Source: an uncultured Mycoplasmatota bacterium (GTDB lineage: Bacteria; Bacillota_I; Bacilli_A; Mycoplasmatales; Mycoplasmoidaceae). From it: 28,268 nucleotides of DNA. The notes under the pieces are model-generated. The model did no database searches and was not told the origin of the DNA. It saw nothing but the letters and a program-made list of their open reading frames with translations. Of this stretch, positions 8,966-18,419 are shown one piece after another (within the stretch, counting starts at the first letter, position 1; every line of letters starts with the position of its first letter). The stretch is from the NCBI GenBank assembly GCA_949500635.1, contig CATAWQ010000003.1:1-28268 (forward strand), written 5' to 3'. The position numbers were made by a program, and so were the translations under genes.

Positions 8966-9778
8966 ATGAAAAAATCTTTATTTAAAATTCTACTAATTTT
9001 CTCAAGCTTAGCAACCGCTATCCCTATGATTATGACAACATCTTGTGTCGGTCATGATGATGCTGTTAACGACATTGTTCATATACTGGAAAACCCACAA
9101 CCTGAATCACAATTTGTTCAAATAAGTCAAGAGAAATGTGTATCAAATGCTATTAATAAATACGTATATGAGAATTATTTTTTTAATGATCATTCAATTC
9201 TAAAAAATGAAATTATTTATGATTCTTTTCATTTAATCAAACATAATGGTCTGAAATTAAATAATATTAGTTATACAAAAGAAGATGAAAATTTGATTGA
9301 TTTATATAAAAAGAATATTGTAAGTTTCTCCGCCACTATTTCATCAAATAATTCAATTATTGTTCATTCTTTTCCAGATTTGAAAAAGAACTCAATATCT
9401 GTTTCTTTTCAAGCAGCATTATTTGTTGAATTCATAAAAGATTACAAAGTAAATGATTCAAGAACAGTACCATCCGGGACTATTATTAATTGTATTCCTG
9501 AATTTTATGAACCTGAAATGGCTGTTTGTTACCAAAATGTTGAAGCATGTCCAAAAGGATATTATCAAGATTCTACACCTTATCAAATAACTGGAGTTAA
9601 TAAATATAAATGATGTCCTTTATATCCTTCATTTAACAAAAATTTTGATGATAAAATAGAAAAGACTTTTGGGATAATTACAATTGTGGAACAACATATT
9701 TCGGTTATTCCAATCACATTAAATTATATGATGGAAGATGTTTATACTAATTACAGATTTGATGCAATTTTAGGATAA
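8966..9778 (+). CDS. Lipoprotein of unknown function
   Basis: 270 aa. A type II signal peptide runs to C27 (MKKSLFKILLIFSS... ending MTTSC): Lys-rich N terminus, hydrophobic core and TTSC lipobox. After cleavage the Cys would be diacylated and the protein held on the outer face of the membrane. The rest has no family recognised by eye. It is Asn/Ser/Lys-rich, with further Cys residues in the C-terminal half (CIPEFYEPEMAVCYQNVEAC) that could form disulfides outside the cell. One TGA Trp at about residue 216. A strong terminator follows at 9781. Its position next to a housekeeping operon suggests it is a separate transcription unit. Confidence 0.75.
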
Positions 9779-9780
9779 AA

Positions 9781-9804
9781 AAAGTTAGTCTTTTGACTAA
9801 CTTT
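9781..9804. terminator. Bidirectional intrinsic terminator
   Basis: AAAGTTAGTC, loop TTTT, GACTAACTTT form a 10-bp perfect stem. It lies between the end of the lipoprotein gene (plus) and the end of the small Lys/Cys-rich gene (minus). On the minus strand it is followed by TTTTTTAT. Confidence 0.8.
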
Positions 9805-9815
9805 AAAGAGTTCAA

Positions 9816-9870
9816 TTATCTTTTAGATTTCTTTGAAGACTTCTTAGCTATTTTCTTAGTTGCTTTTTTT
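9816..9870 (-). other. Frameshifted Lys-rich extension of the small peptide
   Basis: Downstream of the A7 run (9864-9870 as T7 on the plus strand), the frame reached by dropping one A (or slipping one base forward) reads KKATKKIAKKSSKKSKR before TAA at 9816. This has the same Lys/Ala/Ser composition as the N terminus and leads directly to the terminator. It supports either a recent slip in the homopolymer, a sequencing error, or slippage used for regulation. Confidence 0.6.
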
Positions 9871-9999
9871 AGTACAAGTGCATTTCTTTCCAGATTTGCA
9901 TCCGCATTTGCAAGATTTCTTACCACAATTTTTTGGGGCAGATTTCGCTTTTTTAGTAGTCTTTTTTAAAGATTTCTTAGCAGTTTTTTTTGCAGCCAT
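9856..9999 (-). CDS. Small Lys- and Cys-rich peptide (metallothionein-like composition)
   Basis: 47 aa as written. Residues 1-22 are almost all Lys, Ala, Thr and Ser (MAAKKTAKKSLKKTTKKAKS), resembling basic nucleic-acid-binding tails. Residues 24-43 hold six Cys in the spacing CxxxxCxCxCxxxxxCxC, suitable for binding Zn or Cu. The start is supported by GAAAGGA 9 nt upstream and a TATAAT at 10027-10032 on the minus strand. The frame meets TAA just after an A7 run; the other frame continues with Lys-rich codons (separate entry), so the full product is probably about 60 aa. No family recognised. Candidate roles are metal storage or sensing, or DNA/RNA binding; both are guesses from composition. 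It shares an intergenic region with dnaK, which is divergent. Confidence 0.65.
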   Translation of the reverse strand: MAAKKTAKKSLKKTTKKAKSAPKNCGKKSCKCGCKSGKKCTCTKKSN

Positions 10000-10026
10000 C
10001 TTTTTAAATCCTTTCTTTATATAAGA

Positions 10027-10032
10027 ATTATA
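10027..10032 (-). promoter_or_regulatory. -10 box of the small Lys/Cys-rich gene
   Basis: TATAAT on the minus strand, 27 nt upstream of the ATG. Its transcript would begin near 10020 and carry the GAAAGGA ribosome-binding site at 10009-10015. The -35 is not clear. Confidence 0.5.
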
Positions 10033-10099
10033 TAAAAAATAATATTAAATATATGTAAAAATATATAGAAAAATGAAACTTTTTATTTTTTATAAAAAA

Positions 10100-10126
10100 T
10101 TAGCACTCTTTCCTATTTTGTGCTAA
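10100..10126 (+). promoter_or_regulatory. CIRCE operator of dnaK (HrcA site)
   Basis: TTAGCACTC (10100-10108), a 9-nt spacer, then TTGTGCTAA (10118-10126). The left arm is the perfect CIRCE half-site. The right arm differs from GAGTGCTAA at two positions. Spacing of exactly 9 and location just upstream of dnaK make HrcA-controlled heat-shock induction likely. The hrcA gene is not in the window. Confidence 0.92.
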
Positions 10127-10160
10127 AATAATATTGTAAATAAAAATTAAGGAGAAAAAT

Positions 10161-11906
10161 ATGGCAAAAGAAATTATTTTAGGTATAGACCTAGGTACTA
10201 CAAATTCTTGTGTATCTATACTTGATGGAGAAAAACCAAAAGTATTAGAAACTCCAGAAGGAAAGAGAACTGTTCCTTCAGTTGTTTCTTATAAAAATGG
10301 AGAATTTATTGTTGGTGAGGCCGCAAAAAGGCAAATGATTACTAACATTAATACTATCGCATCTATTAAAAGAAAGATTGGTACAACTGAAAAAGTTAAA
10401 TTAGGTGATAAGATGCTTACACCAGAAGAAGTATCTGCAAAAATTTTAGGTTACATTAAAGATTATGCTGAACAAAAGATTGGACACAAAGTGTCTAAAG
10501 CTGTTGTTACTGTTCCTGCATATTTTAATGATGCACAAAGAACAGCTACTAAAAACGCTGGTAAAATTGCTGGTTTGCAAGTTGAACGTATTATCAACGA
10601 ACCAACAGCTGCTGCATTAGCTTATGGTGCTGATAAGACAGATAAAGAACAAAAGATTTTAGTGTATGACTTGGGTGGTGGTACATTTGATGTATCAGTA
10701 CTTGACATGGCTGATGGTTCTTTTGAAGTATTATCTACAAGTGGTGATAATAACTTAGGTGGTGATGATTGAGACCAAAAAATCATTGATTGATTATTAG
10801 CAGAAATTAAATCTGAACATAATGTTGATTTGTCAAAAGATAAAATGGCAATGCAAAGATTAAAGGAAGCTGCAGAAAAAGCAAAGATTGATTTATCTGG
10901 TCAAAAAGAAACACAAATATTATTACCATATATTTCAATGACAGCTGACGGACCTCTTAATGTTGAAAAAACATTGTCAAGAGCTAAATTTGAATCTTTA
11001 ACAAAAGATTTATTAGATCGTACAATTGCACCAGTAGAAGATGCTATTAAAGAATCTAAATTGACTAAAGATCAAATTGATCAAGTGTTGTTAGTTGGTG
11101 GTTCATCAAGAATGCCTGCTGTTCAAGAATTAGTTAAAAAATTAACAGGTAAAACACCAAATAAAACAATTAACCCTGATGAAGTAGTTGCTATGGGTGC
11201 TGCAATCCAAGGTGGTGTATTAACAGGTGATGTTGATAACATTTTATTATTAGATGTTACTCCGTTAACATTATCAATTGAAACAATGGGGGGTGTTGCT
11301 ACTCCATTAATTAAACGTAACACAACTATTCCTGTTTCAAAATCTCAAATATTCTCTACAGCCGCTGACAACCAACCTGCAGTTGATGTACATGTAGTTC
11401 AAGGTGAACGTCCAATGGCTAGAGATAATAAATCTTTAGGTATGTTTAGTTTGAGTGGTATTGAGCCAGCTCCTCGTGGTGTTCCACAAATTGAAATTAC
11501 CTTTAATATAGATGCTAATGGAATTATGAGCGTTACAGCAAAAGACTTAAAAACAAACAAAGAAAATACTATTACTATTAAAGGTTCTACTAATTTATCA
11601 GAAGATGAAATTAATCGTATGGTTAAGGAAGCTGAAGATAACAAAGAAGCTGATGCTAAAACTAAGGAAAAAGCTGACACAAAATATCGGGCTGAATCTT
11701 TAATTGCAACAATGGAAAATAGTATGAAAGATCCAAAAGCTGCAAATATTCCTGAAGAACAAAAAAAGCAAGCTCAGCAACAAATTGATGAATTAAAGGA
11801 TCTATTGAAGAATGAAAAATGAGATGAATTAAAAACAAAACTTGATACTTTTGAACAGGCCGCTCAACAATTTGCTAGTCAAAACAATCCTAACAATAAT
11901 AAATAA
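10161..11906 (+). CDS. dnaK: Chaperone DnaK (Hsp70)
   Basis: 581 aa. The ATPase domain starts ILGIDLGTTNSCVSI; VYDLGGGTFDVSVLD (about residues 175-189) and VLLVGGSSRMPAVQ (about 312-325) are the phosphate and adenosine motifs. The inter-domain linker LLLDVTPLTLSIE precedes the substrate-binding domain (FSTAADNQPAVDVHVVQGE). The lid is short and ends in a Gln/Asn-rich tail without the EEVD-like end. It folds and protects proteins with DnaJ and GrpE, which are not in this window. TGA Trp codons occur at about 10771, 10788 and 11820. Shine-Dalgarno AAGGAG lies 6 nt before the ATG, CIRCE upstream, and an intrinsic terminator 42 nt downstream; it appears monocistronic. Confidence 0.98.
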
Positions 11907-11947
11907 CAAATTAAGTAGTGTTAAAACACAATTAAAATACATAGAAT

Positions 11948-11976
11948 AAATGCACTCAAAAAATGGGTGCATTTTT
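11948..11976 (+). terminator. Intrinsic terminator of dnaK
   Basis: AAATGCACTC pairs with GGGTGCATTT (one G-T pair) around a 7-nt A/T loop, followed by TTATTATTTT. It closes the dnaK transcript. Confidence 0.85.
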
Positions 11977-11997
11977 ATTATTTTCCCAAGTTTCTGC

Positions 11998-12025
11998 AAA
12001 AAAAAAAAAAAAAAACGAGTATAAA
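11998..12025 (+). promoter_or_regulatory. Promoter with an 18-nt poly(A) tract before the LRR lipoprotein
   Basis: A18 (11998-12015), then CGAG and TATAAA (12020-12025). The A tract fills the -35/-10 spacer region. The transcript would start near 12033, directly before AGGAGA. In mycoplasmas, homopolymer A tracts in this position change length by slippage and switch lipoprotein genes on and off (vlp of M. hyorhinis). That this one varies is inference. Confidence 0.6.
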
Positions 12026-12047
12026 TATACAAATAGGAGAAAAAAAT

Positions 12048-12890
12048 ATGAAAAATAAAAAATTACTAAAAACTGTTTTATGTATTACATCTGGAATTGG
12101 GTTTGCAACATCAATTCCATTTCTAACTACAAGTTGTGGGTCATCATCTACTAAAACAAATATTTTACCATATGAAGTTTACGACATTGATCAAGCTGGT
12201 GTTTTAAATGGATTTAAATCAGGTATTAACTTAGATGAATATAATGATGGAATTTGCGATACAATGCAAATTCCTGCTAGTGTAACAAGTGTTGCTAATG
12301 ATGCTTTTTATGACGGCAAAATCCCATCATTTATTCATAGTTTAACTTTTGAAAACGGATCTAATTGCTCTTCGATTGGTGTCTATACTTTTACTGGTTC
12401 TACAGGATTAACTTCTGTAGATTTATCAAGATGTATAAAGTTATCTTTGATTTCACTTGGTGCTTTTAGTAGATGTAATTCATTAACTTCAATTAATTTG
12501 TCAAAATGTGTAAATTTATTACAAATTAGTTCTGATTCTTTTACAAATTGCACTTCTTTATATTCTATTGATTTATCTAATTGTATAAATGTATCATTAA
12601 TTGGTCAACATGCTTTTAATAGATGTTTTAACCTTTCTTCCATAACATTACCTAGTAGTTTAACAAAAATTGACTATGGTGCTTTTTATGGTTGCATAAA
12701 TTTAAACTACATTGCTTGAAATTTACCAAATGAATATGAAAATAGTATAAATATTGGCAATAATGTATTTTATGGTATTGCACCTAGAGGAATAGTTCGA
12801 TCATTAAATCCATCAATTACTTCTAACAACTTTTTAACATGAATAAAAACTAAAGGTGATTTTCCGTCTACTGATTGAATAAGTTATTAG
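12048..12890 (+). CDS. BspA-like leucine-rich-repeat lipoprotein
   Basis: 280 aa. The signal peptide ends in LTTSC at C30. Residues about 75-225 hold five or so repeats of 23-25 residues of the type (S)IxxxAFxxCxxLxSIxLSxC, the LRR_5/BspA-type pattern (TreponemaL/BspA family): FTGSTGLTSVDLSRC, FSRCNSLTSINLSKC, FTNCTSLYSIDLSNC, FNRCFNLSSITLPSS, FYGCINLNYIA. Such repeats form a right-handed solenoid exposed on the surface, often used in adhesion to host proteins or matrix. Trp codons are TGA. The ATG at 12048 is set by AGGAGA 9 nt upstream and by the signal peptide. The upstream A18 tract suggests variable expression. Confidence 0.85.
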
Positions 12891-12924
12891 TTATACTTTT
12901 ATCTCTACTATAATAATTTATATA

Positions 12925-13608
12925 TTAATTTTTAAATTCTTTGCAAACCTTTAAATACACATCTAACGGTTTATTAGCTTTAGTTATTGGGCGTCCAACT
13001 ACTATATAGTCACTACCAAATTTCTTAGCATTTTTAGGAGTTGCCACTCTTTTTTGATCATCAATCTTGTCATCAAGATATCTTATGCCTGGAGTAATAC
13101 ATAAAAAAGATTTATTTAATTTAGACTTAATCATTTTTACTTCATTAGGCGAACAAATAACTCCATCTAATCCAGCTTTTTTTGCATTAGTTGAATAGTG
13201 TAAAATTGTATGATTAATATTTTTAGAGATTAATAACTCATTTTTAAGCATAGATTCATCAGTACTTGTTAATTGAGTTACTCCTAAAACTTTAATTTTT
13301 TCACCAGCAGCTTGTTTAGCTCTGCTCATCATTTCTATTCCTCCAGCTGTATGAACAGTCAACATTGAGATATTTAAATCGCTTAATGACTTAACTCCCT
13401 CATACACAGTATTAGGAATATCATGTAATTTAAGATCTAAAAAAATCTTGTAACCTTGTTTAATCAACTTTTCAACACCAGTTCTACCAATTTTATAAAA
13501 TAATTGGTATCCAATTTTTAGTCAAGGTTTATTAGATTTAAAATTCCTCAAGAATTTATTTAATTCATTAAACGAACTAAAATCACAAGCTATGATTACA
13601 TTACTCAT
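12925..13608 (-). CDS. pyrF: Orotidine 5'-phosphate decarboxylase
   Basis: 227 aa. It catalyses OMP to UMP, the last step of the pathway. N-terminal NVIIACDFSS supplies the first Asp, IFLDLKLHDIPNT holds the catalytic D-x-K-x-x-D motif, CITPGIRYLDD is the phosphate loop after strand 6, and YIVVGRPITKA is the C-terminal phosphate-binding segment. The start at 13608 overlaps the pyrD stop by 8 nt. One TGA Trp lies near residue 29. Last gene of the operon; no convincing terminator is seen in the 34 nt before the convergent lipoprotein gene. Confidence 0.95.
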
Positions 13609-14521
13609 ATTTTAATGCCTTTCCAATAATGTTAGATAGTTTATCTATTTTTAATTCTTTCATCACTTTTGGTAAATCTTTAATAATCTTTGCACAAATA
13701 TATGGATCTACTAAATTTTGTGCTCCTATTTGTATAGCAGATGCTCCTGCATACATCATTTCTATTACATCATATGCATTAGAAATCCCTCCTATTCCAA
13801 TAATCGGTATTTTCACAACCTTAGCACATTCATAAACGCATCTTAAAGCAATTGGTTTAATTGCTGGCCCAGAAAAACCACCAGTTTTTCTAGCAACAAT
13901 TGGTTTACCTGTTTTTAGATCTATACGCATACCAATTAAAGTATTTATTAATGATAATCCATCAGCTCCTGCTTTTTCTGCTGCTATCGCCATCTTGCTA
14001 ATATCAGTGTCAACAGCCGATAATTTAATATAGATTGGTTTTTTAGTAACTTTCTTCAACGCTTTAATAAGCATTGTTAAGTGCTTAGGGTTGGAAGTAA
14101 ATTTAAGTTTTTCTACATTAGGACAACTTACATTTACTTCAATAATCCCTACAATTGATTGTTTATCTAGTTTTTTAGCAACAGCTACATAATCATTAAT
14201 TGTAGCACCTGCTATGTTCGCTATTATTTTTTTATGATAAACAGTTTTTAGTTTTATAAATTCAGAATTGATTACTTCATCAATCCCTGGATTTTGCAAA
14301 CCAATAGAGTTAATTAAACCTTGCTCACATTCTGCAATTCTAGGTAATGGATTACCAATTCTAGGTTTAATGGTTGTTCCTTTCATGGAAAATGTACCTA
14401 AAATGTTAATATCATAAAATTGAGTAAATTCATAACCATAACCAAAGGTACCACTTGCAGGAATAATTGGGTTATCTAATTCTCATTTACCTAATTTAAC
14501 TTTCAAGTTTTTATTTACCAT
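13601..14521 (-). CDS. pyrD: Dihydroorotate dehydrogenase, class 1B catalytic subunit
   Basis: 306 aa. Oxidises dihydroorotate to orotate with FMN. Motifs are PIIPASGTFGYG near residue 20, SIGLQNPG, VEVNVSCPNV with the catalytic base Cys of class 1, PIYIKLSA, LSLINTL and IIGIGGISNAYD. Class 1B is indicated by the adjacent pyrK, which passes electrons to NAD. TGA Trp at residue 12. The ATG at 14521 overlaps the pyrK end by 7 nt, so the two subunits are probably translated together. Confidence 0.95.
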
Positions 14522-15249
14522 AATAACTCCTTACTATTGAAAATTGGTCCATCTGCACAAATTCTTTTTGGTCCATGTTTTGTTTCTATTGTACAACCCA
14601 TACATGCACCAAAACCACAACCCATTCTTGCTTCTAATGAAAGCTGACCTTCACTATTCATACATTTATAAACAGCTTTCATTAAATTAATAGAACCACA
14701 AGTGTAATAATATAAATTGTTTAATTTATATTTGTTGATAGCATCAACTACAGTTCCCTTAAAGCCCGCTGATCCATCATCAGTTGTAATAATTAAGTTT
14801 TTACATACTTTTTTCCATTCGTTTAAAACAAAAACATCTTCCTTTGTTTTGAATCCAACAATGATAGTTACATCAATGCGCTGACTAGTTAATTCTTTAG
14901 CAAGTCTGTAAACTGAGCCCATGCCACAACCTCCACAAACAATTAATTGTTTTTTGTTTTTAGATAAACTATAAGTATTGCCTAAATCAGTTAAGATTTC
15001 TAATGACTGATTAGGTTTTAGTGTTGAAAGAATTTTTGTTCCTTCGCCAATGAGTTTATATAAAATTTTTAATGAAGATTTGTTTCAATCATATACACTC
15101 ATTGGTCTTTTTAAATATTTATTAGGTATTTGAATATTTAAAAATTTACCAGATTCAACTCATTCAGTAGGTCCTTTTAACTCAAGCATATATGTGCTTG
15201 AATTAATCTTGGTGTTACTAATTACTTTGTAATTAACTATTCTATTCAT
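14515..15249 (-). CDS. pyrK: Dihydroorotate dehydrogenase electron-transfer subunit PyrK
   Basis: 244 aa. FAD-binding YLKRPMSVYDW (RPxS motif), then a nucleotide-binding region (LIVCGGCGMGSVYR; IITTDDGSAG) and a C-terminal 2Fe-2S site GCGFGACMGC followed by RICADGPIF. This is the full PyrK layout: it takes electrons from PyrD through FAD and 2Fe-2S to NAD. Several Trp residues are TGA. GAAGGGA lies upstream of the ATG at 15249, which overlaps the pyrC 3' end by 8 nt. Confidence 0.95.
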
Positions 15250-16534
15250 ATATTTTCCCTTCTTTATATACTATATTACCATTACAAATGGTAATCATTG
15301 GTCATCCAATACAATTGATTCCTTCAAAAGGAGTTGATTTTCCTTTAGAAAAAAAATTCTTAGAATCAATTTTAGATTTCTTTGATGGATCAAAAATTAA
15401 TAAGTTAACTGGTTGATTAATTTTTAATTCATTAGAAGGTAAATTAAATAATTTTGAAGGATTAATTGACATTAATTCCACAAGTTTATTAAGGTTAATA
15501 ATATTTGTTTTAACTAATTTAGTGTATAGCAATGGAAAAGAGTAATCTAATGAAGAGATACCAAATGCAGCTTTATTAATAGTTGTATTTTTTTCTTTAT
15601 TAGCATGAGGTGCATGATCAGAGGCAATTACTTCGATTAAACCAGATTTAATTCCTTGAATTAAAGCTTGTTGATCGTTCTTGTTTCTTAATGGCGGATT
15701 CATTTTATATTTACCATTATTTGTTTTAATATTTGTTTCATTAAGAAGTAAGTGATGTGGAGTAACTTCACACGAAATATGCTTATTATGTTTTTTAGCT
15801 TTTTTTATTAAGTCTAATGTTTGCTTGCATGAGACATGACAAACATGGTATTGACATTTAGTTTTAATAGCTAATTGAACATCACGTTCAACTTGCTTGT
15901 ATTCAGCTTCTGATGGAATGCCAATAAGATTAAATTTCTTAACATTGATTCCATCATGAACCGAACCGGCTTGAGGAACATATTTTAATTCTTCTGTATG
16001 AGCTATTATGGCTTTATTAACTCTTTTAGCTTTAACCATTCCTTGTTGCATAGTTTGTGATGTATCTACACCACAACCATCATTAGAGAAAGCGAAACAA
16101 TATTTACTTAGTTTATCCATATTAACAAGTTTACTATTAACTTTTCTACCTACTGTAATGGATGCATATGGATAAACATTGATAATTGCATCTTTTTTAA
16201 TTAATGATAATAATGTTTTAATGTTAGATACAGTATCAGGTGGTGGAAAAACATTAGGCATACAACAAATTGTTGTATATCCACCAGCTGCCGCTGCCAT
16301 TGTTCCAGTTTTAATAGTTTCCTTGTATGATTGACCGGGTTCTCTTAAATGAACATGAATATCAATAAGCCCAGGAATAGCTATTAAACCACTACAATCA
16401 ATTGTTTTAACGTTTTGTTTATCAATTGGTTTATTATTAATTTGTTTTAACACACCATTTTGAACGAATAAACTTCTTCTTACTATTTTTTTATTTAGAT
16501 ATACTTGACAATTATTGATAACAAAACTATTCAT
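15242..16534 (-). CDS. pyrC: Dihydroorotase (type I)
   Basis: 430 aa. Cyclises carbamoyl-aspartate to dihydroorotate. Zinc-binding LIDIHVHLREPG near residue 60, HVCHVSC and VIASDHAPH supply the remaining metal and catalytic His/Asp residues; N-terminal and C-terminal beta-sandwich parts are present. The true stop is TAG at 15242: the TGA at 15302 is Trp (CIGWPMITICNGN), adding 20 residues that also fit the family ending. The start lies 1 nt after pyrB ends, and the 3' end overlaps pyrK by 8 nt. Confidence 0.95.
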
Positions 16535-16535
16535 A

Positions 16536-17402
16536 CTATTTGAGACACATTAACAATACAGCCATCCTAACAAATACACCATTTTCGATTTGTTTAAAAA
16601 TTCTAGAATGTTTACACTCTACAACACCATCATTGATTTCTACGTTTCTATTAAATGGACCAGGATGAATAATAATTGCATTATTTTTCATAGATAAAAC
16701 TCTCTTAGAGTTTAATCCAAATTGTTCATTGTAATTAGATTGAACACTTAGTCCTTCTTCTAATCTTTCATTTTGAATTCTTAACATATTAACTACATCT
16801 ACTTTTGGTAGATAATCATCAAAGTTTACATATTGGTATTGAGGATCTTGTAAGTTCTTAGGAGCACTAAAATACACTTCCATACCCATTTTAGTCATAC
16901 ACTCATAGTTAGAATGAGCTACTCTAGAATGAGAAATATCTCCACAAATAAGAACTTTTAAACCTTTTAAGTTTTTAAATTCTTGTTTAATAGTTAATAG
17001 ATCCAATAAAGTTTGAGTTGGATGATCTATTTTACCATCTCCTGCATTAATAATTGGAATATTAATCTTACCTAATAATTCTTTATACCAAAAATCTTTT
17101 TTATGTCTAATAACTAATGCATCTACTCCAAAACTTTCAAATACTTTAATAGTGTCATAGAAAGTTTCTCCTTTATTCATGGAAGACGATTCAGGTGCAA
17201 AGTTTAATACTTTGCAATTTAACTTATGCTCTGCTGCATTAAATGAATAGTGAGTTCTAGTGGACGGTTCAAAGAACAAGTTAGCAACAATTTTATTGTC
17301 TAACTTATCATTATTTTTATGTTCAATAATGTCTTGAGCTGTATTTAAAATATCATTAATTTCTTTAACAGATAAATCTTGGAGTCTGATAAGATTTTTC
17401 AT
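16536..17402 (-). CDS. pyrB: Aspartate carbamoyltransferase catalytic subunit
   Basis: 288 aa. First committed step: carbamoyl phosphate plus aspartate. Carbamoyl-phosphate site FFEPSTRTHYSF (S-T-R-T) near residue 45-56, GDGKIDHPTQTLLDL (HPTQ), and IIHPGPFNRNVEI (HPGPxNR) are all intact. No pyrI regulatory gene or PyrR attenuator is visible beside it. First gene of the five-gene operon. The ATG at 17402 sits behind an AT-rich region with an 18-bp palindrome (separate entry). Confidence 0.95.
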   Translation of the reverse strand: MKNLIRLQDLSVKEINDILNTAQDIIEHKNNDKLDNKIVANLFFEPSTRTHYSFNAAEHKLNCKVLNFAPESSSMNKGETFYDTIKVFESFGVDALVIRHKKDFWYKELLGKINIPIINAGDGKIDHPTQTLLDLLTIKQEFKNLKGLKVLICGDISHSRVAHSNYECMTKMGMEVYFSAPKNLQDPQYQYVNFDDYLPKVDVVNMLRIQNERLEEGLSVQSNYNEQFGLNSKRVLSMKNNAIIIHPGPFNRNVEINDGVVECKHSRIFKQIENGVFVRMAVLLMCLK

Positions 17403-17409
17403 AGATATT

Positions 17410-17427
17410 TATATTTATATAAATATA
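17410..17427. promoter_or_regulatory. 18-bp palindrome upstream of pyrB
   Basis: TATATTTATATAAATATA is perfectly self-complementary and lies 8 nt upstream of the pyrB ATG, in the 119-bp gap shared with cas1. It overlaps the place where the pyrB -10 would be and could be an operator or simply AT-rich promoter DNA. No other structure is obvious in this gap. Confidence 0.35.
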
Positions 17428-17509
17428 CCATAAAAATATGTTTTAGATTTATTAAGTTAATCATAATAGATTAATTTATTCTGTTTATAAACACTATTTT
17501 ATACGTATT

Positions 17510-17515
17510 TATAAT
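17510..17515 (+). promoter_or_regulatory. -10 box of cas1-cas2-csn2
   Basis: TATAAT ending 6 nt before the cas1 ATG, with no Shine-Dalgarno between. The same geometry occurs at trmL. It predicts that the adaptation operon is transcribed as a leaderless mRNA. The -35 is weak (TTTATA near 17484). Confidence 0.5.
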
Positions 17516-17521
17516 ATTACC

Positions 17522-18412
17522 ATGGGATATAAAATTCTTGAGATCGAAGATAGTTGAAGAATAACATACCAAATGGATAATATTGTGTGTTTCTTTAACG
17601 ATAAAAAAATTCCAATTTTTATCAAAGATATTGATGTTGTATTAATAAATAATCCTATTCTGAATTTCTCTACTAGATTAATAAATGAACTATCAAAAAA
17701 TAATATATTAACAATAATTTGTGATGAAAAGCATATTCCAAATTGTTTAGTTTTGCCAATTTCTGGACATTACAACAGTTTAAAAATTCTTAATTCTCAA
17801 ATTAATTGAACTGATGAATTTAAATTTAGCACATGAAAGAAAATAATTAATATGAAAATAGATCAAGAAAATACTTTACTGAAAAAATTAAAAATTATTA
17901 ATGATGTTTCGTTTATTAATCTTGATGGAACCACTGTTGAATCTATCCAATCTGTAGAAGCGACAAATGCTAAAGTATTTTTTTCTAAATTGTTTGGAAA
18001 TAAATTTATAAGATTTGATGAGTCTGATAATACCAATAGATTTATTAATTCTTTATTAAACTATGGTTTTACTATTTTGATGTCTGCTTTTGCTAGATCA
18101 ATTATTAAAAATGGTTATGATTTAAGAATAAGTTTATTTCATAAATCATTTAATAATCATTTTGCATTAGCAAGTGATTTGATGGAACCGTTTAGAGTAA
18201 TAGTGGATTATGAAGTGTATAAACAAATAAGAAAGGTTAAGTCAGAAGGTATGGTTTTGTCTTCGGTGATCAAAAAAGATTTGATTAATCTTATTGAAGA
18301 AGACATGTTATATAACAAAAATAGAATTAGAATTTCATTAGGAATTGATCAATACATTAAAGATGTTCTTGAAAATAAAAGTCCAGAAATTGAATTCATA
18401 TATGATATCTAG
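17522..18412 (+). CDS. cas1: CRISPR integrase Cas1 (type II)
   Basis: 296 aa, normal for type II Cas1. Integrates new spacers with Cas2. Metal ligands are all present: E146 (SVEATNAKVFF), H207 (ISLFHKSFNNHF) and E222 (DLMEPFRVIVDY), at nearly the same positions as the S. pyogenes residues E149, H205 and E220. The N-terminal beta domain includes VVLINNPILNFSTRLINEL. Two Trp residues before residue 110 are TGA, which splits the gene under the standard code. The ATG at 17522 is supported by the N terminus GYKILEIEDSW, typical of the family, and by the TATAAT just upstream. cas2 starts 7 nt after the stop. Confidence 0.96.
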
Positions 18413-18419
18413 TAATTTT

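Noticed and set aside
8966..9778. Insertion sequence or prophage origin for the surface-gene regions
   Set aside because: No transposase, integrase, terminal inverted repeats or target duplications were seen anywhere in the window.
11123..11680. Minus-strand open frames inside dnaK
   Set aside because: Antisense shadows of a highly conserved gene; no ribosome site or recognisable product.
15302..15304. pyrC stop at TGA 15302
   Set aside because: TGA is Trp here; the frame continues 20 sensible residues to TAG at 15242 and gives the 8-nt overlap with pyrK seen at the other junctions.
17442..17449. GTTTTAGA upstream of cas1 as a CRISPR repeat
   Set aside because: Only these eight bases match; the following 30 nt show no repeat-like 3' end and no second copy lies nearby.
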